A DNA stretch of 44,171 bases, taken from contig NZ_CADEAU010000006.1 of assembly GCF_902825405.1 (NCBI RefSeq), positions 1 through 44,171 of the forward strand. Direction: 5' to 3'. A model generated the notes under the pieces. The model was not told where the DNA came from and made no database searches. It saw nothing but the letters and a program-made list of their open reading frames with translations. The position numbers and the translations under genes were made by a program. Positions 7,202 through 15,858 of the stretch are shown here, one piece after another; positions within the stretch are counted from its first letter, which is position 1; every line of letters begins with the position of its first letter. Origin of the DNA: Micromonospora maritima (GTDB lineage Bacteria > Actinomycetota > Actinomycetes > Mycobacteriales > Micromonosporaceae).

Positions 7202-8344
7202 ATGTCCGTGATGAAGAACCGCGCCGTGCTGCGCTGGCTGGTCCCGGTGACCGCGGGGGTCGCCGTGATCGGCGGAGGCGCCGCCGTCGGCACGTTCGCC
7301 GCCGGCGCCGACCCGGCCCTGCCGCCGCGCAGCGCCGCCCAACTGCTGGAGGACCTGCGTACGTCCCGCCTGGACGGGCTCTCCGGCACCGTGGTGCAGC
7401 GCGCCGACCTCGGTCTGCCGCCGATCGCCGCGCTCGCCGGCCAGGCCACCGGCAACCAGTTCGCCGGCCTCGTCTCCGGCACGCACACGCTGCGCGTGTG
7501 GTACGGCGGCGAGGACCGGCAGCGGCTCGCCCTGGTCGACACGCTCGGCGAGCAGGACGTGCTACGCAACGGGCGCGACGTCTGGACCTGGAACAGCCGG
7601 GAGAACACCGCCGTCCACCGCAGGCTGCCGGCCGACGGCAAGGACGTGCCGTCCGCGCCGGCCACCCCGGCCGACGCCACCGAGCAGGCGCTGGCCGCGA
7701 TCGACCCGACCACCGCGGTGACCGTGGGCCGCTCGGCCACGGTCGCCGGGCGGGACGTGTACGAGCTGGTGCTCACGCCGCGTGACAAGGCGTCGCTGGT
7801 GCACCAGGTGCGGATCGCGTTGGACGCGAAGGAGCACGTGCCGCTGCGCTTCGAGGTGCTCGCCGACGGGGCCGACGAGCCGGCGTTCGAGGTGGCGTTC
7901 ACCCAGGTCGACTTCCGCACCCCGGACGCCGACCAGTTCCGCTTCAACCCGCCGCCCGGCGTCAAGGTCACCGAGGCGCCGGCCGACGAGCGGCCCGGGC
8001 CGGCCGGTCGGATGCCCGGTGCGCCGGGAGCCGGCAAGGCCCCCCGCGGGGCGGACGCCGACCGTCCCGACGTGCGTACCGTCGGCACCGGCTGGACCAC
8101 GGTGGTGGTCGCCAAGCTCGACGAGGCGCTCGGCGCGGGCGCGGGCGGCGCGAAGGCCGGCGCGGACGCGCCGGACGCGGAGATGCTGGGCCGGGTGCTC
8201 GGCGACCTGCCGAAGGTCAGTGGCGACTGGGGCAGCGGCCGGCTGCTCAGCGGCAAGCTGTTCAGCGTGCTGCTGACCGACGACGGCCGGGTGATCGCCG
8301 GGCTGGTCACGCCGGAGCGGCTCTACCAGGCGGCCAAGGGCTGA
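7202..8344 (+). CDS. Exported LolA/RseB-like protein
   Basis: 380 residues. The ATG at 7202 is chosen because AGGAGG (7188-7193) lies 8 nt before it; the longer GTG overlaps that site. Residues 1-35 are a basic start and a hydrophobic helix ending in Ala-rich sequence, a signal peptide or membrane anchor. The body has the half-barrel pattern of LolA/RseB-like lipoprotein-binding proteins (SGTVVQRADLGLP, LRVWYGGEDRQRLALVD, VWTWNS, YELVLTPRDKASLVHQVRIALD, PLRFEV). A Gly/Ala-rich insert (about 265-325) precedes a last segment. It may bind a lipid or signal at the cell surface and feed the divergent two-component system. Confidence 0.78.
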   Translation: MSVMKNRAVLRWLVPVTAGVAVIGGGAAVGTFAAGADPALPPRSAAQLLEDLRTSRLDGLSGTVVQRADLGLPPIAALAGQATGNQFAGLVSGTHTLRVWYGGEDRQRLALVDTLGEQDVLRNGRDVWTWNSRENTAVHRRLPADGKDVPSAPATPADATEQALAAIDPTTAVTVGRSATVAGRDVYELVLTPRDKASLVHQVRIALDAKEHVPLRFEVLADGADEPAFEVAFTQVDFRTPDADQFRFNPPPGVKVTEAPADERPGPAGRMPGAPGAGKAPRGADADRPDVRTVGTGWTTVVVAKLDEALGAGAGGAKAGADAPDAEMLGRVLGDLPKVSGDWGSGRLLSGKLFSVLLTDDGRVIAGLVTPERLYQAAKG

Positions 8345-8352
8345 CGGCCGCG

Positions 8353-8390
8353 CTCGGGGCCCGGTCGGCGCACGTCGACCGGGCCCCGAG
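8353..8390 (+). terminator. Terminator hairpin after the LolA-like gene
   Basis: A perfect 15-bp inverted repeat (arms 8353-8367 and 8376-8390) with an 8-base loop, starting 9 bp after the stop codon. There is no T-tract. It insulates the helicase promoter that follows. Confidence 0.75.
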
Positions 8391-8402
8391 CCGTGCCCGG
8401 GC

Positions 8403-8432
8403 TTGGTCGGGTGGCGGGCGACGCGCTATCTT
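8403..8432 (+). promoter_or_regulatory. Candidate promoter of the HelD-like gene
   Basis: TTGGTC (8403-8408) and TATCTT (8427-8432) are separated by 18 bases, a good housekeeping-type promoter for this GC content. Transcription from it would give a leader of about 70 nt. Confidence 0.55.
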
Positions 8433-8449
8433 TCTCAGTTCAGGCACAA

Positions 8450-8478
8450 AAAAGGAATGGCCTTTTCACGCCATTCCT
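8450..8478 (+). promoter_or_regulatory. AT-rich leader with two mutually exclusive hairpins
   Basis: AAAAGG (8450-8455) can pair with CCTTTT (8461-8466). AGGAATGG (8453-8460) can pair with CCATTCCT (8471-8478). The two stems share bases, so only one can form at a time. A 13-codon ORF, ATG 8457 to TGA 8496-8498, runs through the structure, and its stop overlaps the GAGGAG (8497-8502) of the helicase gene. This resembles an attenuation or translational-coupling leader. The uORF has little room for its own ribosome site, so its translation is unproven. Confidence 0.45.
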
Positions 8479-8507
8479 GCAGCAATTTTAGTCGATGAGG
8501 AGCCGGC

Positions 8508-10799
8508 TTGTCAATGCACTCCGACGTGGCGGGTGACCTGCACCAGGACGACGAGATCGGTCGCGAGCAGGAGTACGTCTCGATGCTCTACGACCGGCTG
8601 GACGGCATGCGGGAACAGGCCGCCCGCCGGCTCGACGAGGAGCTGCGCCTCACCGGCGGCACCCAGCAGGCGCGGTCGCAGCGCGACGCCACCGTCGCGA
8701 TGTACGCCGACCAGGTCGAGCAGTTCTCCGCGGTCGAGTCCGGCCTCTGCTTCGGCCGCCTCGACGGCGACGACGGCACCGCCCGCTACATCGGCCGGAT
8801 CGGCATCTTCGACACCTCCGGCGACTACGACCCGCTGCTGATGGACTGGCGCGCCCCGGCCGCCCGCCCGTTCTACCTGGCCACCGCCGCCAACCCGCAG
8901 GGCGTACGCCGGCGGCGGCACCTGCGCACCCGCGAGCGCAAGGTCACCGGGCTCAACGACGAGGTGCTGGACATCACCGCCGCCTCCCCCACCGCCCACG
9001 AGGAGGTCACCGGCGAGGCGTCGCTGCTCGCCGCGCTCAACGCCGGGCGTACCGGCCGGATGCGCGACATCGTCGAGACCATCCAGGCCGAGCAGGACCG
9101 GATCATCCGCGCCGACCTGCCCGGCGTGATGGTGGTCCAGGGCGGGCCGGGCACCGGCAAGACGGCGGTGGCGTTGCACCGGGCCGCCTACCTGCTCTAC
9201 ACGCACCGGCAGCAGCTCTCCACCCGGGGCGTGCTGCTGGTCGGCCCGAACGCCACCTTCCTGCGCTACATCTCCCAGGTGCTGCCGGCGCTGGCCGAGA
9301 CCGGCGTGCTGCTGCGTACCCAGGCCGATCTCTTCCCCGGGGTGCACGCCCGTCGCGTCGAGCCGGCCACCACCGCCGCGCTCAAGGGCCGCGCGGTGCT
9401 GACCGAGGTGCTCGCCGCGGCGGTCCGGGACCGGCAGTGGGTGCCGGCCGAGCCGATCACCATCGAGCTGCCCCAGCGCGAGGTGCTCACGCTCGACCCG
9501 GAGACCGTCCGCCAGGCCCGCGACCGGGTCCGCCGCACCGGCCGCCCGCACAACCTGGCCCGGGCGCTGTTCGACATCGAGATCGTGCACGCGCTCGCCG
9601 ACCAGGTGGCCGAGCGGATCGGCGCGGACCCGCTGGGCGGGGAGAACCTGCTCTCCGAGGCGGACCGGGCCGAGATCCGCCGCGAGCTGCGCGAGGAGCC
9701 GGAGATCCGGGCGGCGCTGGACGAGCTGTGGCCGGTGCTGACCCCGCAGCGCCTGCTCGCCGACCTGTTCGCGTCGCCGGAGCGGATCGCCACCGCCGCG
9801 CCGATGCTCACCGACGCCGAGCGGGTTGCCCTGCACCGGGAGCCCGGCGGCTGGACGCCGGCCGACGTGCCGCTGCTGGACGAGGCCGCCGAACTGCTCG
9901 GCGAGGACGAACGCGCCGCCGCCGCCCGCCGGGAGCGGATCCGGGCGATGGAACGCGAGTACGCCGAGGGCGTGCTGGAGATCTGGCGCGGCTCCCGCTC
10001 GATCGACGTGGAGGACGAGGCCGACGGCGGTGAGATCCTCGGCGTCACCGACCTGATCGACGCCGCCCGGCTCTCCGAGCGGCAGGAGGAGTCCGACCGG
10101 CTCACCACCGCCCAGCGCGCCGCCGCGGACCGGACCTGGGCGTTCGGGCACGTGATCGTCGACGAGGCGCAGGAACTCTCGCCCATGGCCTGGCGGCTGT
10201 TGATGCGCCGCTGCCCGAGCCGGTCGATGACCGTCGTCGGGGACGTCGCGCAGACCGGCGCGCTGGCCGGCACCCCGTCCTGGGGTGAGGCGCTGGCGCC
10301 GTACGTGGCGGACCGGTGGCGGCTGGAGGAGCTGACCGTCAGCTACCGCACCCCCGCCGAGATCATGGCGGTCGCCGCCGACGTGCTCGCCGAGATCGAC
10401 CCGGCCCTGCGCCCGCCCCGCTCGGTACGCGCCACCGGCGTACCGCCGTGGGACCGCACCGTCGCGGCGGCCGCGCTCGTCGACGCGGTGGTCGACGCGA
10501 CCGCGCGGGAGGCGGCCGGACTCGGCGACGGCCGGCTCGGCGTGATCGTGCCCTCCGGGCGGGTGACCGAGTTGGGTGCCGCGGTCGTCGCGGCACTGCC
10601 CGAGGCCACCGTCGGTGAGCAGCCGGAGCTGGCGAACCGGGTGGTGGTGCTGACCACCGAGCAGGCCAAGGGCCTGGAGTTCGACTCGGTGCTGGTGGTC
10701 GAGCCGGACCGGATCGTCGCGGAGTCGCCGCGCGGGCACAGCGACCTGTACGTCGCCCTCACCCGCGCCACCCAACGCCTCGGCATCCTCCGGGCGTAA
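8508..10799 (+). CDS. HelD/HelR-type RNA polymerase-associated ATPase (UvrD-like helicase fold)
   Basis: 763 residues. The N-terminal 75 residues form a charged coiled coil (EQEYVSMLYDRLDGMREQAARR), the arm that enters the RNA polymerase secondary channel in HelD proteins. The DPLLMDWRAPAARPFY motif, Walker A GGPGTGKTAVAL (about 211), Walker B VIVDEAQE (about 547) and the motif V region TTEQAKGLEFDSVLVVEP (about 715) are all intact. The family frees or recycles stalled RNA polymerase, and some actinobacterial members (HelR) protect against rifamycins. I see no clear rifamycin-associated element upstream, so rifamycin resistance is only a possibility. Start is TTG 8508 (GAGGAG at 5 nt) or ATG 8514. 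Confidence 0.88.
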   Translation: MSMHSDVAGDLHQDDEIGREQEYVSMLYDRLDGMREQAARRLDEELRLTGGTQQARSQRDATVAMYADQVEQFSAVESGLCFGRLDGDDGTARYIGRIGIFDTSGDYDPLLMDWRAPAARPFYLATAANPQGVRRRRHLRTRERKVTGLNDEVLDITAASPTAHEEVTGEASLLAALNAGRTGRMRDIVETIQAEQDRIIRADLPGVMVVQGGPGTGKTAVALHRAAYLLYTHRQQLSTRGVLLVGPNATFLRYISQVLPALAETGVLLRTQADLFPGVHARRVEPATTAALKGRAVLTEVLAAAVRDRQWVPAEPITIELPQREVLTLDPETVRQARDRVRRTGRPHNLARALFDIEIVHALADQVAERIGADPLGGENLLSEADRAEIRRELREEPEIRAALDELWPVLTPQRLLADLFASPERIATAAPMLTDAERVALHREPGGWTPADVPLLDEAAELLGEDERAAAARRERIRAMEREYAEGVLEIWRGSRSIDVEDEADGGEILGVTDLIDAARLSERQEESDRLTTAQRAAADRTWAFGHVIVDEAQELSPMAWRLLMRRCPSRSMTVVGDVAQTGALAGTPSWGEALAPYVADRWRLEELTVSYRTPAEIMAVAADVLAEIDPALRPPRSVRATGVPPWDRTVAAAALVDAVVDATAREAAGLGDGRLGVIVPSGRVTELGAAVVAALPEATVGEQPELANRVVVLTTEQAKGLEFDSVLVVEPDRIVAESPRGHSDLYVALTRATQRLGILRA

Positions 10800-10850
10800 G
10801 GAGGGGCCCCTCCTTAACGCATCCGGTAGAGGAGGGGCCCCTTCTTAACG
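10797..10850. repeat. Bipartite GGGGCCCC-cored palindromic repeat, copy A
   Basis: Two palindromic units with centres 31 bp apart. The first is a perfect 20-bp palindrome, taaggaggggcccctcctta (10797-10816). The second is ggaggggccccttcttaacg (10831-10850). The first unit supplies the TAA stop codon of the helicase gene. A second, inverted copy with the same spacing and a shared TTAACGC segment occurs at 19618-19669. From memory, similar short elements are scattered through Micromonospora genomes. Confidence 0.8.
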
Positions 10851-10854
10851 ATGG

Positions 10855-11286
10855 TCAGCCCGGGTTCGCGCCCTCGTCGGTGAAGTTGCCGACCTGGGCC
10901 CCGCTCGCCGAGGCGTCGCTGGTGGAGCCGCCGGCCGGGGTGCTCATCCCACCGGTCGTGGCGTCCCCGGTGGTGGTCGGCGCCACCTTGCCCGGGTGCC
11001 GTTCCGGCTGCCGGGCCACCCGCCGCACGCTGGCCGGACCGGCCGTACCGCCGGTCGTGGTGACCGCGCCCTGGCCCCGGGTGGGGCCGCCGTCGCGCAG
11101 CACGGTCGGGTCGACCGGGACGTGCGCCGGGTCGTCCGGATCCGACTCCTGGATCATCCGCTCCACGTCGGTCTGCGGCACGGTGACCTCGTCGAGCGCG
11201 CCTTCGCCGTACACGCCTCCGGCGACCCGCTGCTCGGCCTGCCGGGCGGCGTCCTGCCGCATGTCGTCCTCACGCACGTCAACCAC
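10855..11286 (-). CDS. Disordered hypothetical protein
   Basis: 143 residues from a GTG with GGAG at 7 nt. The N-terminal 55 residues are acidic and mildly helical (VREDDMRQDAARQAEQRV, TDVERMIQESDPDDPAHVP). The rest is Gly/Thr/Ser/Pro-rich low complexity without a signal peptide or membrane helix. No family was recognised. Its 3' end lies 4 bp from the bipartite repeat, which could act as the terminator for it and for the convergent helicase gene. Confidence 0.55.
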   Translation of the reverse strand: MVDVREDDMRQDAARQAEQRVAGGVYGEGALDEVTVPQTDVERMIQESDPDDPAHVPVDPTVLRDGGPTRGQGAVTTTGGTAGPASVRRVARQPERHPGKVAPTTTGDATTGGMSTPAGGSTSDASASGAQVGNFTDEGANPG

Positions 11287-11553
11287 CTCGTCGCTCCGGT
11301 GTCGGGTGTCCCTGGTGCGTGCCCGACGGCCGGTGGCTGAAACCGGCGGGCCTTCGGTGGCGCCGGGTCTGTGCCCGATCGTCCGGTTCCGCGTCGGGCC
11401 GCCGACGGCCGGGCATCCGGCCGTTAGCTTGTCTCCGGGGTCGGGTAGTCGGAGGGTGCCCCCGCCACAGAGCGCGAACCGTGCCGTGGCCGACCTGCGG
11501 TAGCGGGGCGAGGGTGTGCAGGAAACGACTCATCAAATCCCGAGGAGGACCAG

Positions 11554-11931
11554 ATGAGCACGCAGGCTGCATCCACCAGGCCGATGAACCGGCCCATGTC
11601 CGACGTCCAGAACCGGGCGAGCATGCAGGACACGTCGACCCGTCAGATGCCGTCGATGCACGACGGCCACCGGGAGCAGATGCCCAGCCCCGGCACCGAG
11701 ACGAAGCAGGCGTTCCTCACCACCGAGTTCTGGGTGTACGCCGCAGCCGTCGCGGTCGTCGTGATCGCCGCGTTCTGGCGGGGCGCCGCCACCAACGGCC
11801 TGAACATCAACAACCCGAACCAGGCCTGGTGGTACCTGACCGGACTGACCGCTGCGTACCTGGTCAGCCGGGGCCTGTCGAAGGCGGGCAGCGCGCGTCG
11901 CTCCGGCAAGGAGCGTCGAGGCCGGCACTGA
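11554..11931 (+). CDS. Membrane protein with Met-rich N-terminal tail
   Basis: 125 residues, ATG with GAGGAGG at the right distance. The first 50 residues are polar and hold seven methionines plus HDGH, with no cysteine. Two hydrophobic helices follow (about 56-73 and 86-105, WWYLTGLTAAYLVSRGL) and a strongly basic tail (SARRSGKERRGRH). It probably sits in the cytoplasmic membrane. No function is recognised; the Met/His tail could bind soft metals, but that is speculation. Confidence 0.65.
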   Translation: MSTQAASTRPMNRPMSDVQNRASMQDTSTRQMPSMHDGHREQMPSPGTETKQAFLTTEFWVYAAAVAVVVIAAFWRGAATNGLNINNPNQAWWYLTGLTAAYLVSRGLSKAGSARRSGKERRGRH

Positions 11932-11952
11932 CCCTCGCGATCACGCCAACGG

Positions 11953-11986
11953 CGACGCCCCCGGGATCTGGGTCCCGGGGGCGTCG
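11953..11986. terminator. Bidirectional terminator hairpin
   Basis: A perfect 14-bp inverted repeat with a 6-base loop, placed between the 3' ends of the rightward membrane gene (11931) and the leftward Spo0M-like gene (11997), so it can serve both. Confidence 0.75.
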
Positions 11987-11996
11987 TCGCGTGCCG

Positions 11997-12965
11997 TCAC
12001 TCCTCGCCGAAGTCCCCGCCGTCGTCGCCCTCGAAGGCGTCCTCGAGCATCTCGCCGGCGACCAGACCGCCGGCCATACCGAGCGCGGCGCCCGCCATCA
12101 TGCCGCCCATGCCGGAGCCCCGGCGACCGTGGTGCCCCGGGTAGCCGTGATGGCCGTGCGGCGCGCCGAAGCCCTGGGCGCGCAGGCCGCCGTAGCGGGA
12201 CGTGGTCTCGCGCAGCCAGCCGTCGACCACCTGGGTCCAGTCGGTGCGCGCGGCGTCGCTGTGCGGGATCGAGTACCGGCCGAAGGCGTCGTGGCCGGCG
12301 CTGAGGAAGCCGCCGCGCTTGTCGCACTCCAGGATCACCTCGACGCCCTGCTGGCTGGTCACGAACGTCAGCTCGACCTCGTTCACCGTCTGCGCGTACT
12401 GCGGCGCGGCGAAGAACTCGATCTCCTGGTAGAACGGCAGCGTCTGCGGGACCCCGTAGAGGTGACCGCGCTCCAGGTCGGCGTGCTTGAACCGGAAGCC
12501 CAGCGCCTGGAAGGCGTCGAGGATCCGCTCGTGGATCGGCAGCGGGTGCACCGACACCTGGTCCAGGTCGGACTTGTCCACCGCCCGGGCCACCGCCAGC
12601 TCGGTGCGCAGGCCCATGGTCATGCCGCGCAGCCGCTGCCCGTAGACGTCGGTGACCGGGGTCTCCCACGGCACCGGCATCTGGAACGGGATGGCGAGCT
12701 GCTGCTTCGGGGCCAGCTCGAACGCACCGCTGACCGGCATCCGGTGGAACTCCATGATGCCGGCGTACTCGGTGTCGCCGCCCTCGATCTCGACCCGGGT
12801 GACCAGGCCGACGGTGATCTGCTCGATCCGCGCCGGAGCGTCGCCGCCGACCAGGTTGACGTGCCCGTCAAGGGCCAGACCGGGCCGGGTGTTCGGGTTG
12901 GCCAGCACGGTGTCGACGCTCGGGCCACCCACGCCGAACGCGCTCAGCATCTTCTTGAAGACCAT
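11997..12965 (-). CDS. Spo0M-like sporulation-control protein
   Basis: 322 residues from ATG 12963-12965 (GGAG 5 nt upstream; an earlier in-frame GTG adds 11 unlikely residues). The arrestin-like body begins MVFKKMLSAFGVGGPSVDTVL and has GHVNLVGGDAPARIEQITVGL, FQMPVPWETPVTD and DLDQVSVHPLPIHERILDAFQALGF. These match the Spo0M family, regulators of sporulation and cell division whose partners are poorly known. The C-terminus adds a Gly/His-rich stretch (HGHHGYPGHHG), a Gly/Met/Ala hydrophobic segment that may touch membrane, and an acidic tail. Cytoplasmic. Confidence 0.87.
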   Translation of the reverse strand: MVFKKMLSAFGVGGPSVDTVLANPNTRPGLALDGHVNLVGGDAPARIEQITVGLVTRVEIEGGDTEYAGIMEFHRMPVSGAFELAPKQQLAIPFQMPVPWETPVTDVYGQRLRGMTMGLRTELAVARAVDKSDLDQVSVHPLPIHERILDAFQALGFRFKHADLERGHLYGVPQTLPFYQEIEFFAAPQYAQTVNEVELTFVTSQQGVEVILECDKRGGFLSAGHDAFGRYSIPHSDAARTDWTQVVDGWLRETTSRYGGLRAQGFGAPHGHHGYPGHHGRRGSGMGGMMAGAALGMAGGLVAGEMLEDAFEGDDGGDFGEE

Positions 12966-13082
12966 CGCCACTCCGCTTCCGCCGTAGGCGCGCTCCACCC
13001 TGGAGCACGCGGGCCGTGCAGGGCACCCTAAATGGGACGGCTGAGAAGTGCCTGAAAGCGGACGGCACAGCGGCGCGGACGC

Positions 13083-13859
13083 TCAGTCGGTGGGGACCAC
13101 GATCAGTTCGCCCACCTGTTCGCCGAGCTGGCGGCGTGCCTCGACCGGGAGGCCGCCGTCGGTGACGAGCACGTCCGCCTGCTCCAGCGGGGCGATGGTG
13201 GCGATGCCGATGGTCTCCCACTTCGTGTGGTCGGCGAGCACGACCAGGCGGCGGGCGGCGCCGATCAGGCGGCGGTTCACCGCCGCCTCCAGCAGGTTGG
13301 GCGTGGTGAAGCCGGTGCGCTGGCTCATCCCGTGCACGCCGAGGAAGAGCAGGTCGACGTTGAGCGCGGCGATCGCCGCCTCGGCGACCGGGCCGGTCAG
13401 CGCGTCCGAGGGGGTACGGATGCCGCCGGTCAGCACGACGGTCTGGTCGGCGCGGGGGTTCTGGTAGAGCGCGTCGGCGACCGGGATCGAGTTGGTGACC
13501 ACGGTCAGCCCGCGTACCTCGGCGAGCCGGGCCGCCAGCGCGGCCGTGGTGGTGCCGGCGGAGAGCGCCACGGCCATGCCCGGCTCGACCAGCCCGGCGG
13601 CCCGCTCCACGATGGCCTGCTTCTCGACCCGCTGCCGGGCCGACTTGGCCGCGAAGCCGGGCTCCTCGGTCGAGCCGGGGCCGGCCAGCGTGGCCCCGCC
13701 GTGCACCTTGTCGACCAGGCCGCGATCGGCCAGCACCTCCAGGTCCCGCCGGATGGTCATGTCGGACACGCCGAACCGGCTGACCAGGTGGCTGACCCGC
13801 ACGCCGCCGCGCTGGCGGATCAGCTCCAGGATGGCGCTCTGCCGTTGCTGGGCCAGCAT
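13083..13859 (-). CDS. DeoR-family transcriptional regulator of the galactoside locus
   Basis: 258 residues, ATG overlapping the beta-galactosidase stop by one base (TGATG). The N-terminal winged helix is typical for DeoR proteins: VSHLVSRFGVSDMTIRRDLEVL, then DKVHGGA. The sugar-phosphate-sensing domain shows ALSAGTTTAALA, VVTNSIPVADAL, LTGG and DLLFLGVHGM, and VLADHTKWE near the end. It probably represses the divergent sugar genes until a phosphorylated sugar binds. The operator is likely in the AT-rich stretch 15882-15923. Confidence 0.9.
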   Translation of the reverse strand: MLAQQRQSAILELIRQRGGVRVSHLVSRFGVSDMTIRRDLEVLADRGLVDKVHGGATLAGPGSTEEPGFAAKSARQRVEKQAIVERAAGLVEPGMAVALSAGTTTAALAARLAEVRGLTVVTNSIPVADALYQNPRADQTVVLTGGIRTPSDALTGPVAEAAIAALNVDLLFLGVHGMSQRTGFTTPNLLEAAVNRRLIGAARRLVVLADHTKWETIGIATIAPLEQADVLVTDGGLPVEARRQLGEQVGELIVVPTD

Positions 13860-15850
13860 CAGACCTCCACCTCGCGGACCACCGCCACCTCCCCCGCCGG
13901 CACCACCAGTTCGCCGTCGCACCGCTCGCCGGTGAGCAGCTCGACGCCGGTGACCGGCAGGCGGGCCGCGTCGTCGGTGTGGTTGAGCACGAACAGCCAG
14001 CTCCGGTCGGTCGAGCGCCGGCGGACCACCTCCACCCCGGCCGGCGCGGTCACCGGCGGGCGCACGCCGGCCTCGGCCGTCAGCCGGGCCACCAGGCGGT
14101 CGGTGGCGGCCTCGTCGAGGCGGGTGCCGACGTACCAGGCGGCACCCGCGCCGACCGTGTGCCGGGTCAGCGCCGGCACACCCGGCAGCGGCCCGTCGGC
14201 GTACGCGGCGAGCACCTCGGCGCCCTCGGCGTGCAGCCACTCGGTCCACACGTCGGCGCGGGCGCCGTCGTCGAGGTGGACCGTCTCGCCGTCGCGCAGC
14301 GGGAAGAACTCCTCGGTACGCACGCCGAGCAGCTCGCGGAACGCGCCCGGGTAGCCGCCGAGCCGGATGTGGTCGTGTTCGTCGACGATGCCGCTGAAGT
14401 AGGTGACGAGCGCGGTGCCGCCCGCCTCGACGAAGCGGCGCAGCGCGTCGGCGTCGGCGTCGCGGGCCAGGTAGAGCGTCGGCACCAGGACGAGCCGGTA
14501 GCGGGACAGGTCCGCCGACGGGTGCACCACGTCGGCGGTGACCCCGGCCCGCCAGAGCGCGGCGTGCAGCGCCGACAGCCGGTCGGTGTAGGTGACGTCG
14601 ACGCTCGGGTGGGAGTCGAGTTCCGCGCCCCACCAGGCCTCGTAGTCGAACAGGATCGCCACGTCGGCGTCGACCCGGCTGGCGCGTACCTCGGCCAGCG
14701 CCCGCAGGTCGGCGCCGAGGCGGCAGACCTCGCGGAACACCTTGGTGTCCGCCCCGGCGTGCGGCACCAGCGCGGAGTGGAACTTCTCCGCGCCGGCCCG
14801 GGAGGCCCGCCACTGGAAGAACAGCACGCCGTCGGCGCCGCGCGCCACGTGGGCCAGGCTGTTGCGGCGCATCTGGCCGGGCGTCTTGGCCACGTTGCGG
14901 GGTTGCCAGTTGACCGCGCTTGTGGAGTGCTCCATCAGCAGCCACGGCGCGCCGCCGGCCACGCCCCGGGTGTGGTCGGCGGCGAGCGCGAGGTTCACCT
15001 GCGGCTGGGGGTCGGCGGCGGTGAGGTAGTGGTCGTTGGCGACCACGTCCACGTCGGGGGCCCAGGAGTGGTAGTCCAGGTACTTGATGCCGGTGCCGAT
15101 CATGAAGTTGGTGGTCACCGGCTGCGTGACCAGCCGGTTCAGCAGCTCCCGTTCGGCACGCAACTGGGCGCGTTGCTCGTCGGAGGAGAACCGCAGGAAG
15201 TCCAGTTGCTGGGTCGGGTTGGCGAACGTCGGCGCGGTGCGCGGCGGGTTCACCTCGGCCCAGTCGTGGTAGCGCTGGCTCCAGAAGGCGGTGCCCCACG
15301 CGGCGTTGAGCGCGTCCAGGTCGCCGTAGCGCTCGCGCAGCCAGCGCCGGAACGCCTCGGCGCTGACGTCGCAGTAGCAGTGCACGTTGTGGCAGCCCAG
15401 CTCGTTGGAGACGTGCCAGAGCACGACCGCCGGGTGCGTCGCGTAGCGCCGTGCCACCGCCTCGACCAGGGCGAGCGACCGTTCCCGGAACACCGGTGAG
15501 CTGGGGCAGTAGGCCTGCCGGCCGCCGGGCCACAGCACGGTGCCGTCGGCCCGCCGGGGCAGCGTCTCCGGGTGCCGGTGCGCCAGCCACGGCGGTGGGC
15601 TGGCGGTGGCGGTGGCCAGGTCGACCCGGATCCCGCCGGCGTGCAGCAGGTCGAGCGCGCGGTCCAGCCAGCCGAACTCGTACCGGTCCGGGGCGGGTTC
15701 GAGCAGGGCCCAGGAGAAGATGCCCACCGACACCAGGCTGACCCCGGCCTGGCGCATCAGCGCGACGTCCTCGGCCCACACCTCCTCGGGCCACTGCTCC
15801 GGGTTGTAGTCGGCGCCGTACCAGATGCCCTCGCCGTGCCAGTTCCGCAT
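13859..15850 (-). CDS. GH42 beta-galactosidase
   Basis: 663 residues, no signal peptide, so an intracellular enzyme that hydrolyses terminal beta-galactosides brought in by the divergent ABC importer. The TIM barrel starts with GADYNPEQWPEEVW. The acid/base is Glu150 in WHVSNELGC and the nucleophile Glu307 in LLMEHSTSAVNW. Cys115, Cys153, Cys158 and Cys160 match the Zn site found in many GH42 enzymes. The trimerisation and C-terminal beta domains follow at their usual places. First gene of a two-gene operon with the DeoR regulator. No Shine-Dalgarno precedes the ATG. Confidence 0.92.
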   Translation of the reverse strand: MRNWHGEGIWYGADYNPEQWPEEVWAEDVALMRQAGVSLVSVGIFSWALLEPAPDRYEFGWLDRALDLLHAGGIRVDLATATASPPPWLAHRHPETLPRRADGTVLWPGGRQAYCPSSPVFRERSLALVEAVARRYATHPAVVLWHVSNELGCHNVHCYCDVSAEAFRRWLRERYGDLDALNAAWGTAFWSQRYHDWAEVNPPRTAPTFANPTQQLDFLRFSSDEQRAQLRAERELLNRLVTQPVTTNFMIGTGIKYLDYHSWAPDVDVVANDHYLTAADPQPQVNLALAADHTRGVAGGAPWLLMEHSTSAVNWQPRNVAKTPGQMRRNSLAHVARGADGVLFFQWRASRAGAEKFHSALVPHAGADTKVFREVCRLGADLRALAEVRASRVDADVAILFDYEAWWGAELDSHPSVDVTYTDRLSALHAALWRAGVTADVVHPSADLSRYRLVLVPTLYLARDADADALRRFVEAGGTALVTYFSGIVDEHDHIRLGGYPGAFRELLGVRTEEFFPLRDGETVHLDDGARADVWTEWLHAEGAEVLAAYADGPLPGVPALTRHTVGAGAAWYVGTRLDEAATDRLVARLTAEAGVRPPVTAPAGVEVVRRRSTDRSWLFVLNHTDDAARLPVTGVELLTGERCDGELVVPAGEVAVVREVEV

Positions 15851-15858
15851 GACAGCAG

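Noticed and set aside
5455..8310. A 951-codon minus-strand frame reaching across the response regulator and LolA-like genes
   Set aside because: Only the part from 6453 downward encodes a recognisable protein (the kinase). The upstream part is antisense or out-of-frame sequence.
8391..8507. A rifamycin-associated element upstream of the HelD-like gene
   Set aside because: I looked for the roughly 19-bp GGGGCTTG-type inverted repeat; only GGGCTTG without a matching arm is present. Rifamycin control is therefore not claimed.
11420..11460. Stress-sigma (SigB-type) promoter GGGTAG before the 11554 gene
   Set aside because: GGGTAG is present, but no fitting -35 at the usual distance could be found, and it lies far from the start codon.
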